From an uncultured Bacilli bacterium (lineage in GTDB: Bacteria; Bacillota_I; Bacilli_A; RFN20; CAG-449): a stretch of 14,659 nucleotides of DNA. The translations under genes and the position numbers were made by a program. Location of the stretch: the NCBI GenBank assembly GCA_947593895.1, contig CANQDY010000015.1, forward strand, positions 1-14,659. The letters run 5' to 3'. A model generated the notes under the pieces. It saw nothing but the letters and a program-made list of their open reading frames with translations. It had not been told where the DNA came from and did no database searches. Every line of letters begins with the position of its first letter. The stretch's first letter is position 1. Positions 1 to 7,983 of this stretch are shown piece by piece.

Positions 1-1059
1 AAATTCTCTTGGCATTTTTTTTACTTTATTCGCAACCTCTTCAAAATCAACTAGTCTATAGCAAAACTTATGGTTTTTTATTTTAATAACCACAACACCA
101 CTTTGTTTTTTTAATGCAAATTTAACAGCATTAATGCCACAAAGTTTTGCCCATTTAATATCATTCTTATTGCTAATATGGCTTGAACATCTTTGCATCA
201 AATTAAATTCAACATGTCTTGTAGAATAATGCAATTTATTTTTTACCAATTTACAAAGACTTAGTCCAACCGAACCTAGTTGCTTATGACCAAAAGAATC
301 AAGATTAAAATCATCACAGAAAATGTAGTTACCATTTTCATCTCTTAATGCTTCTGAAACACATATTAAAACATGCCCCTTTTTTTTATAAACTTTTTCA
401 ACATCTTGAATAAATTTTTTTTCATTAAATATTATTTCTGGAACATAGATTAAATCCGGACCTAAATTATATTCGTTAGCGATAGAAGATGAAGCACACA
501 GCCAACCGGTATCTCGACCCATTGTTTCAATAATTGTAACTCTTCCACTTTGATATGAGCGAATATCAAAAGAAATTTCCATAATACTTCTGACAATATA
601 ATTTACCGCACTGGCAAATCCTGGAGTAAAATCAGTTTGATATAAATCATTATCGATTGTTTTAATGATGCCAACAGCGACACAATCAATATTTCTTTCT
701 TTAAAGACTTTATTTAAAATCATTCCAGTGTCCATTGAATCATTACCACCATTAATGAAAAGATATTTGATTGAATATTTTTTAATATTAACTAATATCT
801 TTTCTATTGCCTCACATGAACAAGTTAATTTTATTCTCGCACTACCTAAAATTGCTCCTGGTAATTTTGTTAAATAAGAATAATCTTTTTCTTTAGAAAT
901 TTCTATTAATTGCTCATTTATTAAACCGGAAATTCCATATTTTGCACCATATAAATGATTGATTTTCTCTTCTTTTTGAAATTGCAAAATAACTCCATAA
1001 AACGAAGAGTTGATAACTGAAGTCGGACCACCCGACTGAATATATACTGCATTATCCAT
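1..1059 (-). CDS. pfp: Diphosphate-dependent 6-phosphofructokinase (C-terminus cut by the window edge)
   Basis: Catalyses phosphorylation of fructose 6-phosphate to the 1,6-bisphosphate in cytoplasmic glycolysis. I translated it from the minus strand: 353 codons are open from the ATG at 1059 to the window edge. Motifs in order are SGGPTSVIN (residues 9-17), LPGAILGSAR (66-75), GGNDSMDT (104-111), KTIDND (133-138), TPGF, and ETMGRDTGW (around 178-186). D107 occupies the position equivalent to Gly104 of E. coli PfkA, and K133 that of Gly124. This Asp/Lys pair is the established mark of pyrophosphate-using rather than ATP-using enzymes. The start is supported by a strong GGAGG six bases upstream of the ATG. 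It lies 19 bases after the uvrA stop and is probably cotranscribed with it. The family is usually about 400 residues, so some 50 residues are missing off the left edge. The family call is secure. The PPi dependence rests on the two residues. Confidence 0.9.
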   Translation of the reverse strand, partial: MDNAVYIQSGGPTSVINSSFYGVILQFQKEEKINHLYGAKYGISGLINEQLIEISKEKDYSYLTKLPGAILGSARIKLTCSCEAIEKILVNIKKYSIKYLFINGGNDSMDTGMILNKVFKERNIDCVAVGIIKTIDNDLYQTDFTPGFASAVNYIVRSIMEISFDIRSYQSGRVTIIETMGRDTGWLCASSSIANEYNLGPDLIYVPEIIFNEKKFIQDVEKVYKKKGHVLICVSEALRDENGNYIFCDDFNLDSFGHKQLGSVGLSLCKLVKNKLHYSTRHVEFNLMQRCSSHISNKNDIKWAKLCGINAVKFALKKQSGVVVIKIKNHKFCYRLVDFEEVANKVKKMPREF

Positions 1060-1078
1060 CTATTCCTCCAACAATTAA

Positions 1079-3922
1079 TTATCTAGATTGCCTCTTAAGA
1101 TCTCGCTCTAAGATTTTTTTTAAATACTTACCCGTATATGATTGTTCACATTTTGAAACTTCTTCTGGAGTTCCTTTACAAACTATATTACCTCCATTAT
1201 CTCCACCCTCAGGTCCTAAGTCAATAATATAATCCGCACATTTAATAACATCAAGGTTATGTTCAATAACTATGACACTATTTCCATTTGAAACAATCGT
1301 ATTTAAAACATTTAATAAACAACGAATATCATGAGTATGTAATCCGGTAGTTGGCTCATCAAGAATATATAACGTATTACCAGTTGATTTTCTTTGAAGT
1401 TCAAATGCTAATTTAACTCTTTGACTTTCTCCACCTGACAAAGTTGTAGAACTTTGTCCAAGCTTAATATAACCTAAACCAACATCAACAAGAGTCTTAA
1501 CTTTACGATAAATAGATGGAACATTTTTAAAGAATTCTACTGCATCTTCACTAGTCATATCTAGCACATCATAAATATTCTTTCCCTTAAATGTTACTTG
1601 AAGAGTTTCTTCATTATAACGTTTTCCACCACATTCATCACAAGTAACATAAACATCTGGAAGAAAATTCATCATAATTCTTTTAACTCCATCACCTTCA
1701 CATTTTTCACATCTACCACCTTTAACATTAAAAGAGAAACGACTTTTCGTATACCCTCTTGCCTTTGCTTCTAGTGTATTTGAAAAAAGATCCCTAATAT
1801 CATCAAATACTCCAATGTATGTAGCTGGATTGCTTCTTGGAGTTCTTCCAATTGGTTCTTGAGAAACATTAATAACTTTATCAATATTATCCATACCTAA
1901 AATTTCTTCACATTTTCCAGGAACTTCTTTAGTATCATAGAGATAATTTCTAATTGCTTTATATAAAATTTCCGTAACTAAACTTGACTTACCGCTTCCA
2001 GAAACTCCAGTTACACAAACAAAAGAGCCTAAAGGAATTTTAACATCAATTTTTTTTAAGTTGTTGCATTCAGCCTTTTTAATTGTGATATATTTTCCAT
2101 TTCCTTTACCACGAAAATTAGGAACTGGAATAAACTTTTTACCTGATAAATATTGTCCAGTTAATGAATTAGGATCATTCATAACTTCTTCTGGTGTGCC
2201 AGCACTGACAATATATCCACCATGAATACCTGCTCCTGGTCCAATATCTACTAAATAATCGCTGGCAAGCATTGTATCTTCATCATGTTCTACAACAATT
2301 AATGTATTACCTAAATCTCTCATTTCTTTTAAAGTATTAATAAGACGATCATTATCTCTTTGATGTAAGCCAATTGATGGTTCATCAAGAACATAAAGAA
2401 CACCAGATAATTTAGAACCAATCTGAGTAGCTAATCGAATTCTTTGGCTTTCTCCTCCAGATAATGTCATTGCCATACGTGACAAGGATAAATATTCAAG
2501 ACCAACATCAATTAAGAAATTAACACGATTTTTTATTTCTCTGATTACTAATCCAGCAATTTCTTCTTCCTGCTTACTCAATTGTAAATTATTCATAAAC
2601 TCGATTAATTTATTTAATGGAAGTTGAGTTACTTCAAAAATATTTAAACCATTAATTCTTACTGATAATGTACTATCATTAAGTCTGGCACCATGACAAG
2701 TTGTGCAGATGCTATCAACCATAAATGAACCATAGTATTCACGCATAAATTCGCTTGTTGTTGTTGCATAAAGACGATCAATTTTTGACTTAACTCCCTC
2801 AATTCCAGTTCGATTCATAACATTTCCTGAAGCAGAAGTAATCTTATATTGTAAAGGAACTGTTGAGCCATACAATATGATATTCTTTTGTTCATCAGTT
2901 AATTTGCGATAAGGAATATCCTTAGATATTCCATAGTAATTTAATAAATAATCAAATTCTTGCCATTCAATGTTTGTCGTATTTATAGTATTTTTAAAAT
3001 ATACAATTGCTCCTTGATTAATAGTTAAGTTTACATTCGGAACTAAAAGAGCTTCAGTTGATTCTCTTTTAATACCAAGCCCACGACAATCAGGGCAACA
3101 GCCAAGAGGTGCGTTAAACGAGAACAATCTAGGTTCTAGAGGTGGAACAGAAAATCCACATTCTGGGCATGCTTGATGCTCACTAAATAGAGTTTCTTGA
3201 CCATCGCAATAAATAATTACATAACCATCAGCAACATCAAGAGCGTTCTCAATACTCTCATATAATCTTGAATCGGAATCATTCTTTAAGATTAATCGAT
3301 CAATAACAACATCAATAAAATGCTTTGCATTTTTTTCTAAAAGTGGAACTTCATTCAATTTGATAAAATTTTTTCTTTCTAAACGAATTCTTTCATATCC
3401 TAAATTTCTAATTTTATCCAAAACATCCTTTTGTGTTCCTTTTTCGTTATAAACAACCGGAGCTAAAATCATAATTTTTGAACCTAATGGCATCTTTTTA
3501 ACAATATCAATCATTTGACGAGGAGTAAATTTAATAATTGGCTTATGGTGAGTTGGACAATATGCTACGCCTATACGTGCAAAAAGTAAACGAAAGTAAT
3601 CATAAATTTCTGTTACTGTTCCAACAGTTGAACGAGGATTATGCGATGTAGTTTTTTGATCAATTGCAATTGCAGGAGATAAACCCTCAATTGCTTCAAC
3701 ATCAGGTTTTTCAACATTGCCTAAAAATTGTCTGGCATAACTTGATAAACTTTCTACATATCTTCTTTGTCCTTCTTGATAAATAGTATCAAAAGCTAGG
3801 GTAGATTTACCACTTCCTGATACCCCGGTAAAAACAATTAATTTTTCTTTTGGTAGACTAATACTTATATCTTTTAAATTGTTTTCTTTAGCACCTTTTA
3901 TTACAATTTCTTTATTTACCAT
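1079..3922 (-). CDS. uvrA: Excinuclease ABC subunit A
   Basis: Damage-recognition ATPase of nucleotide excision repair. Dimeric UvrA scans DNA and loads UvrB. At 947 residues it has the full length of the family. It shows the duplicated ABC architecture: Walker A GVSGSGKS at 33-40 and again near 640; the signature LSGGESQR near 489 and near 832; and two zinc modules with paired CxxC motifs, one starting CPECG near 252 and one starting CEKC near 742. The catalytic VLDEPSIGLH and ILDEPTTGLH segments are both present, and nothing is truncated. The ATG is preceded by AAAGGAG ten bases upstream. uvrB is not adjacent, unlike the common uvrB-uvrA order in Firmicutes. It is transcribed divergently from dxs and followed closely by the phosphofructokinase gene. 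I see no LexA-type SOS box in its upstream region. Confidence 0.98.
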   Translation of the reverse strand: MVNKEIVIKGAKENNLKDISISLPKEKLIVFTGVSGSGKSTLAFDTIYQEGQRRYVESLSSYARQFLGNVEKPDVEAIEGLSPAIAIDQKTTSHNPRSTVGTVTEIYDYFRLLFARIGVAYCPTHHKPIIKFTPRQMIDIVKKMPLGSKIMILAPVVYNEKGTQKDVLDKIRNLGYERIRLERKNFIKLNEVPLLEKNAKHFIDVVIDRLILKNDSDSRLYESIENALDVADGYVIIYCDGQETLFSEHQACPECGFSVPPLEPRLFSFNAPLGCCPDCRGLGIKRESTEALLVPNVNLTINQGAIVYFKNTINTTNIEWQEFDYLLNYYGISKDIPYRKLTDEQKNIILYGSTVPLQYKITSASGNVMNRTGIEGVKSKIDRLYATTTSEFMREYYGSFMVDSICTTCHGARLNDSTLSVRINGLNIFEVTQLPLNKLIEFMNNLQLSKQEEEIAGLVIREIKNRVNFLIDVGLEYLSLSRMAMTLSGGESQRIRLATQIGSKLSGVLYVLDEPSIGLHQRDNDRLINTLKEMRDLGNTLIVVEHDEDTMLASDYLVDIGPGAGIHGGYIVSAGTPEEVMNDPNSLTGQYLSGKKFIPVPNFRGKGNGKYITIKKAECNNLKKIDVKIPLGSFVCVTGVSGSGKSSLVTEILYKAIRNYLYDTKEVPGKCEEILGMDNIDKVINVSQEPIGRTPRSNPATYIGVFDDIRDLFSNTLEAKARGYTKSRFSFNVKGGRCEKCEGDGVKRIMMNFLPDVYVTCDECGGKRYNEETLQVTFKGKNIYDVLDMTSEDAVEFFKNVPSIYRKVKTLVDVGLGYIKLGQSSTTLSGGESQRVKLAFELQRKSTGNTLYILDEPTTGLHTHDIRCLLNVLNTIVSNGNSVIVIEHNLDVIKCADYIIDLGPEGGDNGGNIVCKGTPEEVSKCEQSYTGKYLKKILERDLKRQSR

Positions 3923-3953
3923 TTCAAATCAACTCCTTTTGAACCATTTAATA

Positions 3954-3962
3954 ATTATAACA
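3954..3962 (-). promoter_or_regulatory. Extended -10 promoter of uvrA
   Basis: Read on the minus strand this is TGTTATAAT, a perfect extended -10 (TGnTATAAT) ending 31 bases before the uvrA ATG. The best -35 at the right spacing is a weak TTAATT (3977-3982), as is usual when the extended -10 carries recognition. It would start a leader of roughly 25 bases that contains the AAAGGAG ribosome-binding site. Confidence 0.6.
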
Positions 3963-4161
3963 TTATTGTTGCCTGAAATTAATAAAATGCCACCAAAAAA
4001 GATAAACAATTCTAGATAAAAATGAGAAACAAAAATTATATTATTACTTTCATAGCATCGTTAAAATAAGTTAGATCTAATTTTCAATTTATTGCTATTT
4101 ATTTAAAAAGTAATTTGATAATTGAAAAAAGTCATTTAGACTTTAATAAATGCCACTTTAA

Positions 4162-4170
4162 TGCTAAAAT
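4162..4170 (+). promoter_or_regulatory. Probable extended -10 promoter of dxs
   Basis: TGCTAAAAT matches the extended -10 consensus except for one base, with no good -35 at 16-18 bases upstream. A start near 4177 would give a leader of about 50 bases holding the distant Shine-Dalgarno and the hairpin described separately. AT-rich background makes this call tentative. Confidence 0.4.
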
Positions 4171-4186
4171 AATAAAAATCTCAATT

Positions 4187-4228
4187 GAAAGGAAAAAAAT
4201 TAAAACATTTTAATTTTAAGATATATAA
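4187..4228 (+). promoter_or_regulatory. dxs leader: remote Shine-Dalgarno and intervening AT hairpin
   Basis: The only Shine-Dalgarno-like sequence, GAAAGGA (4187-4193), lies 35 bases before the dxs ATG, far beyond normal spacing. Between them is a perfect inverted repeat, AAAATTAAAA (4196-4205) and TTTTAATTTT (4208-4217). If it folds, about 22 bases are looped out and the gap shrinks to about 13. The codon directly before the ATG is TAA in the same frame, so an earlier in-frame start is excluded. The repeat is visible; its use in initiation is inference. Confidence 0.45.
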
Positions 4229-6079
4229 ATGTCAAAGAATAAAGATTTTATCAACTATGTTTCAAATTTAGATTTAAAAAAGTTAAGTTATAAAGAACTG
4301 GCTAATTTAAGTGAAGAAATAAGAGCATATATTATCAAAAAATGTAGTGAAAACGGCGGTCATCTTGCTTCAAATTTAGGCATTATTGAATTAACCGTTG
4401 CTCTGCATAAAGCATTTAATTTCCCTACTGATAAACTTCTTTTTGATGTCGGTCATCAATGCTATACTCATAAAATTCTAACTGGCAGAAGTTTAGATAA
4501 TCTAAGAAAAGAAAATGGTGTTGATGGATTTCAAAAAAGAAGAGAATCCGAATATGATTGTTTTGAAGCTGGGCACTCATCTACATCAATATCTGCTGCA
4601 ATGGGAATGGCTCTTGAAAGAGATCTTAATAACAAAAATTACAATGTAATTTCTTTAATTGGTGATAGTTCAATTGGAAATGGACTTGCTTTTGAGGCAC
4701 TAAACAATATTCAGGATTTTAATCACAAAATTATCATTATCATTAATGATAACGATATGTCAATTTCTCAAAGTGTTGGCGCTTTACATAATATGCTGCA
4801 AAATATTCGTCTATCTCCAAAGTACTTAAAAATGAAGAGCCGATTTAGAAAAAAAATGGGCAAAAATAAATTTACCCGTAGTTTTTTCTCTTTCTTCAAA
4901 TCAATAAAAGATGGAGTGAAAAAATTATTATTGAGAAATAATATCTTTGAATTATTTGGCTTATATTACATTGGAAATGTCGATGGCTATGATTTCAAAG
5001 AAATGGAAAAAGCTTTTAAAAAGGCCAAAAAGAAAAAATCATCAGTAGTAATCCATGTTACTACTATTAAAGGCAAAGGTTACAATCTATCAGAAACTAG
5101 CAATGTATCAAGTTGGCATAGTGTTAAACCTTTCGACATTAAAACTGGTAAATCTCTTTGTTCTAATCCAAAAGGAACAATAGCGATTCAAGATGTATAT
5201 GCAAAAGCATTAGATCAAGAATTAAGTGAAAATAAGGATGCAATATTAATTAATCCAAGCACCTCAATTGGCAGTGGCATCGATTATATTATGAAAAAAT
5301 ACCCTGATCGATGTTTTGATGTGGGTATTTCTGAAGAACACGCATTAACATTTGCTTCAGGTTATAGTTTATCCGGTAAACACTCATATGTTTCAATTTA
5401 TTCTACTTTCATGCAAAGAAGTTATGATGAAATAAATCACGATGTCGCAAGAATGGATGTTCCGGTTACTATTTTAGTTGATCGTGCTGGTTTAGTAGGA
5501 TCAGATGGTGAAACTCATCAGGGAATCTTCGATGAATCATTTTTAATTAATATGCCAAATATGGCGGTTTGTATGGCAAAAGATTATTCAGAGGCATTAA
5601 GTTTATTTGAGTTTAGTAAAACTTACTCTCATCCTTTAGCGATTCGTTATAGTGTTGGCTATTATAAAGATGAATTATTAAACAAAAGATCAATAAAACT
5701 TGGTGAATGGGTCATTGAAAAAAAATCTAACTCTTCAATCTGTGTAATATCAATGGGTCCATCAATAACTAACTTATTAAATAAGAACTTAGATGTAACA
5801 ATTATTAATGCGATATTCCAATCCCCAATCAACATTAAAATTTTAAAAAGTTTATTAAATTACAAACATATTATCATTTATGATCCTTATGCAATTAAGG
5901 GTGGGTTCCCTTATCAAGTTTTAGCCATGTTAAAACAACTTAACTTTAAAAATCAAATACACATTATTAGTTTAGAAAATCAATTTATTCAAAAAGGCAC
6001 AATTGATCAACAGGAAAAACGTTTGAAAGTCCATATTGATGATGTAGTTAAATTAATTGAATTAATAAAAAATGAATGA
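4229..6079 (+). CDS. dxs: 1-deoxy-D-xylulose-5-phosphate synthase
   Basis: Thiamine-diphosphate enzyme condensing pyruvate and glyceraldehyde 3-phosphate, the entry step of the MEP isoprenoid pathway. Its 616 residues match the family length of about 620. Visible motifs are GGHLASNLG (43-51), DVGHQ (73-77), GHSSTSIS (115-122), the TPP/Mg motif GDS (145-147) with NDN (173-175), SWHSVKPFD, the catalytic-glutamate segment GISEEHALTFASG, and DRAGLVG followed by DGETHQGIFD. The transketolase C-terminal domain is present but divergent. The GDG motif usual in this family reads GDS here, and the usual GPVDGHD reads GNVDGYD. The metal-binding Asp and Asn are kept, so I expect activity. The start is fixed by an in-frame TAA just upstream, but no Shine-Dalgarno stands at normal distance. 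It converges on uppS-ispH, whose products act later in the same pathway. Confidence 0.95.
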   Translation: MSKNKDFINYVSNLDLKKLSYKELANLSEEIRAYIIKKCSENGGHLASNLGIIELTVALHKAFNFPTDKLLFDVGHQCYTHKILTGRSLDNLRKENGVDGFQKRRESEYDCFEAGHSSTSISAAMGMALERDLNNKNYNVISLIGDSSIGNGLAFEALNNIQDFNHKIIIIINDNDMSISQSVGALHNMLQNIRLSPKYLKMKSRFRKKMGKNKFTRSFFSFFKSIKDGVKKLLLRNNIFELFGLYYIGNVDGYDFKEMEKAFKKAKKKKSSVVIHVTTIKGKGYNLSETSNVSSWHSVKPFDIKTGKSLCSNPKGTIAIQDVYAKALDQELSENKDAILINPSTSIGSGIDYIMKKYPDRCFDVGISEEHALTFASGYSLSGKHSYVSIYSTFMQRSYDEINHDVARMDVPVTILVDRAGLVGSDGETHQGIFDESFLINMPNMAVCMAKDYSEALSLFEFSKTYSHPLAIRYSVGYYKDELLNKRSIKLGEWVIEKKSNSSICVISMGPSITNLLNKNLDVTIINAIFQSPINIKILKSLLNYKHIIIYDPYAIKGGFPYQVLAMLKQLNFKNQIHIISLENQFIQKGTIDQQEKRLKVHIDDVVKLIELIKNE

Positions 6080-6102
6080 AAATAAATTACATAAGGTATA
6101 TT

Positions 6103-6347
6103 TTATTTCTCTTCATTTAATTTCATTATTTCCATTGCTTTTAACTCTTCTTTTTATCTAATTTTTCTTCAATCAGCTTTACCATGTGGACTTACAGCTT
6201 CTTCCATTAATACTTTTATATCTTCAATGGTTAAATTTTATTTTGCTTCTAAAAATTTTTTAATTCTAAATTACTTTCTTTTCCATGTATAAATTTTTTA
6301 TCACTAAAATTATCTGACTTTTGATTAAAAGTAATTTTATCTGCCAA
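6103..6347 (-). pseudogene. Decayed small gene, family not recognised
   Basis: The minus strand between uppS and dxs carries coding-like text broken by stops and a frameshift. One frame reads about 32 residues with the segment KFIHGKESNLELKNF and stops at TAG (6249-6251). One base out of frame, at a poly-A run, it goes on as KFLEAK, a stop, NLTIEDIKVLMEEAVSPHGK, stops at 6169-6171 and 6154-6156, then KEELKAMEIMKLNEEK to a final TAA at 6103. Restored, it would be a charged, helical protein of about 80 residues. I do not recognise it. Its beginning runs into the terminator hairpin behind uppS, so it is probably silent. The rest of the 299-base gap holds nothing else I can support. Confidence 0.5.
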
Positions 6348-6380
6348 AAAAAGTGATGACATTTAGTTCATCATTTTTTT
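6347..6380. terminator. Bidirectional rho-independent terminator between dxs and uppS
   Basis: A-run plus GTGATGA (6347-6359) pairs with TCATCAT plus T-run (6368-6380) around an 8-base loop: 13 pairs including one G-T wobble. The flanking T-run serves plus-strand transcripts from dxs, and the A-run serves minus-strand transcripts from uppS. The right arm overlaps the first two bases of the uppS stop codon (6379-6381), so termination lies immediately behind that gene. Confidence 0.75.
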
Positions 6381-7110
6381 ATTCTTTTATTGCTCCAAAT
6401 CTTCGTTCCCTTGAACAATATTCTTTTAAACAAGATACAAATTCCTTTTCTTTAAAATCAGGCCAGTATGTTAAAGTAAATATAAATTCTGCATAAGCTA
6501 ATTGATATAAAAGAAAGTTAGATAATCTAGATTCTCCTGAGGTTCTAATTAATAAATCAACTTCAGGAAGATCTCCAGAATCTAAGTGTTTATAAACATA
6601 ACTATCATCAATATCATCAATAGAAATTTTATTTGCTTTTACTTCTTCCGCAATATTTTTAACCACTTTAGTTATTTCTTGTCTTGATCCATAATTTAGA
6701 CAAATGTTAAATACATAATTTTTACAATCTTTAGTTCTTTCAATTGCGTCTTTAAGAATGGTTTGAGTTTTTATAGGTAACCTACTAGGATCACCCATAT
6801 GCTTTACTTTGACTCCCTCTTTGATAAAACGTTTAATATTCTTATTGAAAAAATCCTCTAAATAATTAAATAGGCACGCTATTTCATCTTTAGGTCGATT
6901 CCAGTTTTCCGTAGAAAATGCGTATAAAGTAAAGACCTTAATATTATATTTTTTGCATAAATCAAATATCTCAATAATTCTTTTACATCCTTCTTTATGA
7001 CCCAATGTTCTTGGTAAACCATGTTTTTTTGCCCATCTACCATTTCCGTCCATTATTACCGCGAGATGATTAATTGGTTTAGATAATATAAATTCATCTT
7101 TCATAATCAT
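6379..7110 (-). CDS. uppS: Isoprenyl transferase (undecaprenyl diphosphate synthase)
   Basis: Cis-prenyltransferase extending farnesyl diphosphate with isopentenyl diphosphate to the C55 lipid carrier used in wall and envelope glycan assembly. The 243 residues include MDGNGRWA (20-27) with the catalytic Asp21, TLYAFSTENW, NYGSRQEI, DLLIRTSGE and LAYAEFIFTLTYWPDF. These are the five conserved regions of the family, and the gene is intact. The true start is probably the second ATG at 7104, giving 241 residues: the AGAAGGA site (7112-7118, overlapping the ispH stop) is only two bases from the first ATG but eight from the second. It is last in the amylase-ispH-uppS unit, seven bases after ispH, with a terminator overlapping its stop. 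The usual followers cdsA and dxr are absent here. Confidence 0.96.
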   Translation of the reverse strand: MIMKDEFILSKPINHLAVIMDGNGRWAKKHGLPRTLGHKEGCKRIIEIFDLCKKYNIKVFTLYAFSTENWNRPKDEIACLFNYLEDFFNKNIKRFIKEGVKVKHMGDPSRLPIKTQTILKDAIERTKDCKNYVFNICLNYGSRQEITKVVKNIAEEVKANKISIDDIDDSYVYKHLDSGDLPEVDLLIRTSGESRLSNFLLYQLAYAEFIFTLTYWPDFKEKEFVSCLKEYCSRERRFGAIKE

Positions 7111-7117
7111 TTTCCTT

Positions 7118-7981
7118 CTAATTTGATTCTAAGTATTTTTTTACTTCTTCAATCACTTGATATGGAGTTGAAGTACCACTGGTAATTACTACATGGTGAT
7201 ACTTTTTCAAGTCAAGATCAATTAAATCCAATTTACTATTTATTTTATAACACGCAATATTGCTATGAGTTTCTCTGGCAATTTGATATAATTTATCCGT
7301 ATTTGAACTTTCTTTAGATCCAATAATTAAAATCAAATCAAAATCGCCCTTTAAATTTTTAATATTCTCTTGTCTAATTCTTGTCGAAGAGCAAATTTCA
7401 TCAAGAATAACACTATTTGGAATATGTTTTTTTATATCTTGATGAATTTGATATATTTCTAAAAATGATAATGTTGTTTGATTCACAATTAATGGACTAT
7501 GGTATTTAATTTTAGAAAAGTCCATATTTTCTTCTATATTATAAAAAATAATCTCTTTACTGATACTTAATGCTGCAACTGTTTCCGGGTGATTTTTTTT
7601 ACCAATATAAATTACTCCCCGAGAGAGATTTTCTTTAATTAAAGCCATGTTTCTTTTTACCCTCTCACAAGTTGTATCAAAAAATTTAATTCCCTTCTTC
7701 ATTAAAAATTTATCATATTTTTCATCATGTCCATGTGCAGTAAATATTACTATATCATTTTTATTAAAAGAATCGAGAATTTCAAAAATCTGGTCTTTTT
7801 CAAATTCAAGAGTAATAATATTTCTTTTTCTTAATTCATCAATTACATTTTCATTATGAACTAAATGACCAAGAATATAAATATTACAATCCTTATACTT
7901 CTCTTTGACTTTCAATGATGTATTAATTGCCTCGACAACTCCAAGGCAATAACCAATTGGTTTTAATAAATCTACTTTCAT
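7118..7981 (-). CDS. ispH: 4-hydroxy-3-methylbut-2-enyl diphosphate reductase
   Basis: Iron-sulfur enzyme of the last MEP step, making isopentenyl and dimethylallyl diphosphate. In 287 residues all cluster and active-site residues are visible: Cys12 in GYCLGV, His42 in LVHNE, His83 in TAHGH, Cys105 in DTTCERVK, His131 and Glu133 in KKNHPET, the NQTTLS threonine (167-172), and Cys197 in EICSSTR. SNTDKLY and TSGTSTPYQVIEEV complete the C-terminal domain. The ATG follows the amylase stop by two bases (TAATTATG) and has no Shine-Dalgarno, so it probably depends on ribosomes finishing the amylase gene. It overlaps the ribosome-binding site of uppS downstream. It is not fused to the S1 domains found in some clostridial homologues. 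Confidence 0.96.
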   Translation of the reverse strand: MKVDLLKPIGYCLGVVEAINTSLKVKEKYKDCNIYILGHLVHNENVIDELRKRNIITLEFEKDQIFEILDSFNKNDIVIFTAHGHDEKYDKFLMKKGIKFFDTTCERVKRNMALIKENLSRGVIYIGKKNHPETVAALSISKEIIFYNIEENMDFSKIKYHSPLIVNQTTLSFLEIYQIHQDIKKHIPNSVILDEICSSTRIRQENIKNLKGDFDLILIIGSKESSNTDKLYQIARETHSNIACYKINSKLDLIDLDLKKYHHVVITSGTSTPYQVIEEVKKYLESN

Positions 7982-7983
7982 AA

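Larger units (their letters stand above)
3923..4228. other. Divergent intergenic region between uvrA and dxs
   Basis: A 306-base AT-rich spacer with no credible gene in any frame. It holds the uvrA Shine-Dalgarno site and promoter at its left end and a probable dxs promoter and leader at its right end. A perfect 9-base inverted repeat (TTTTCAATT at 4081-4089, AATTGAAAA at 4120-4128, 30-base loop) lies in the middle. Its role is unknown and it could be chance in such AT-rich DNA. Confidence 0.6.

Noticed and set aside
665..877. Plus-strand open frame of 70 codons
   Set aside because: Antisense to the phosphofructokinase gene, with no ribosome-binding site and no recognisable content.
3923..3990. 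LexA/SOS operator upstream of uvrA
   Set aside because: Only an isolated GAACC half-like sequence is present; no GAAC-N4-GTTC palindrome is found.
4070..4079. Palindrome TTAGATCTAA in the uvrA-dxs spacer
   Set aside because: Ten bases only, common by chance, and not placed relative to a promoter.
4130..4228. TPP riboswitch ahead of the thiamine-dependent dxs
   Set aside because: None of the conserved riboswitch core sequences (such as CTGAGA) is present and the leader is too short.
6071..6088. TGA read as Trp (genetic code 4), which would extend dxs by two codons to a TAA
   Set aside because: The Trp codons I checked in uvrA and the amylase are TGG, whereas an AT-rich code-4 genome would mostly use TGA.
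7647..7859. Plus-strand open frame of 70 codons
   Set aside because: Antisense shadow of ispH; composition is what reverse-complemented AT-rich codons give.
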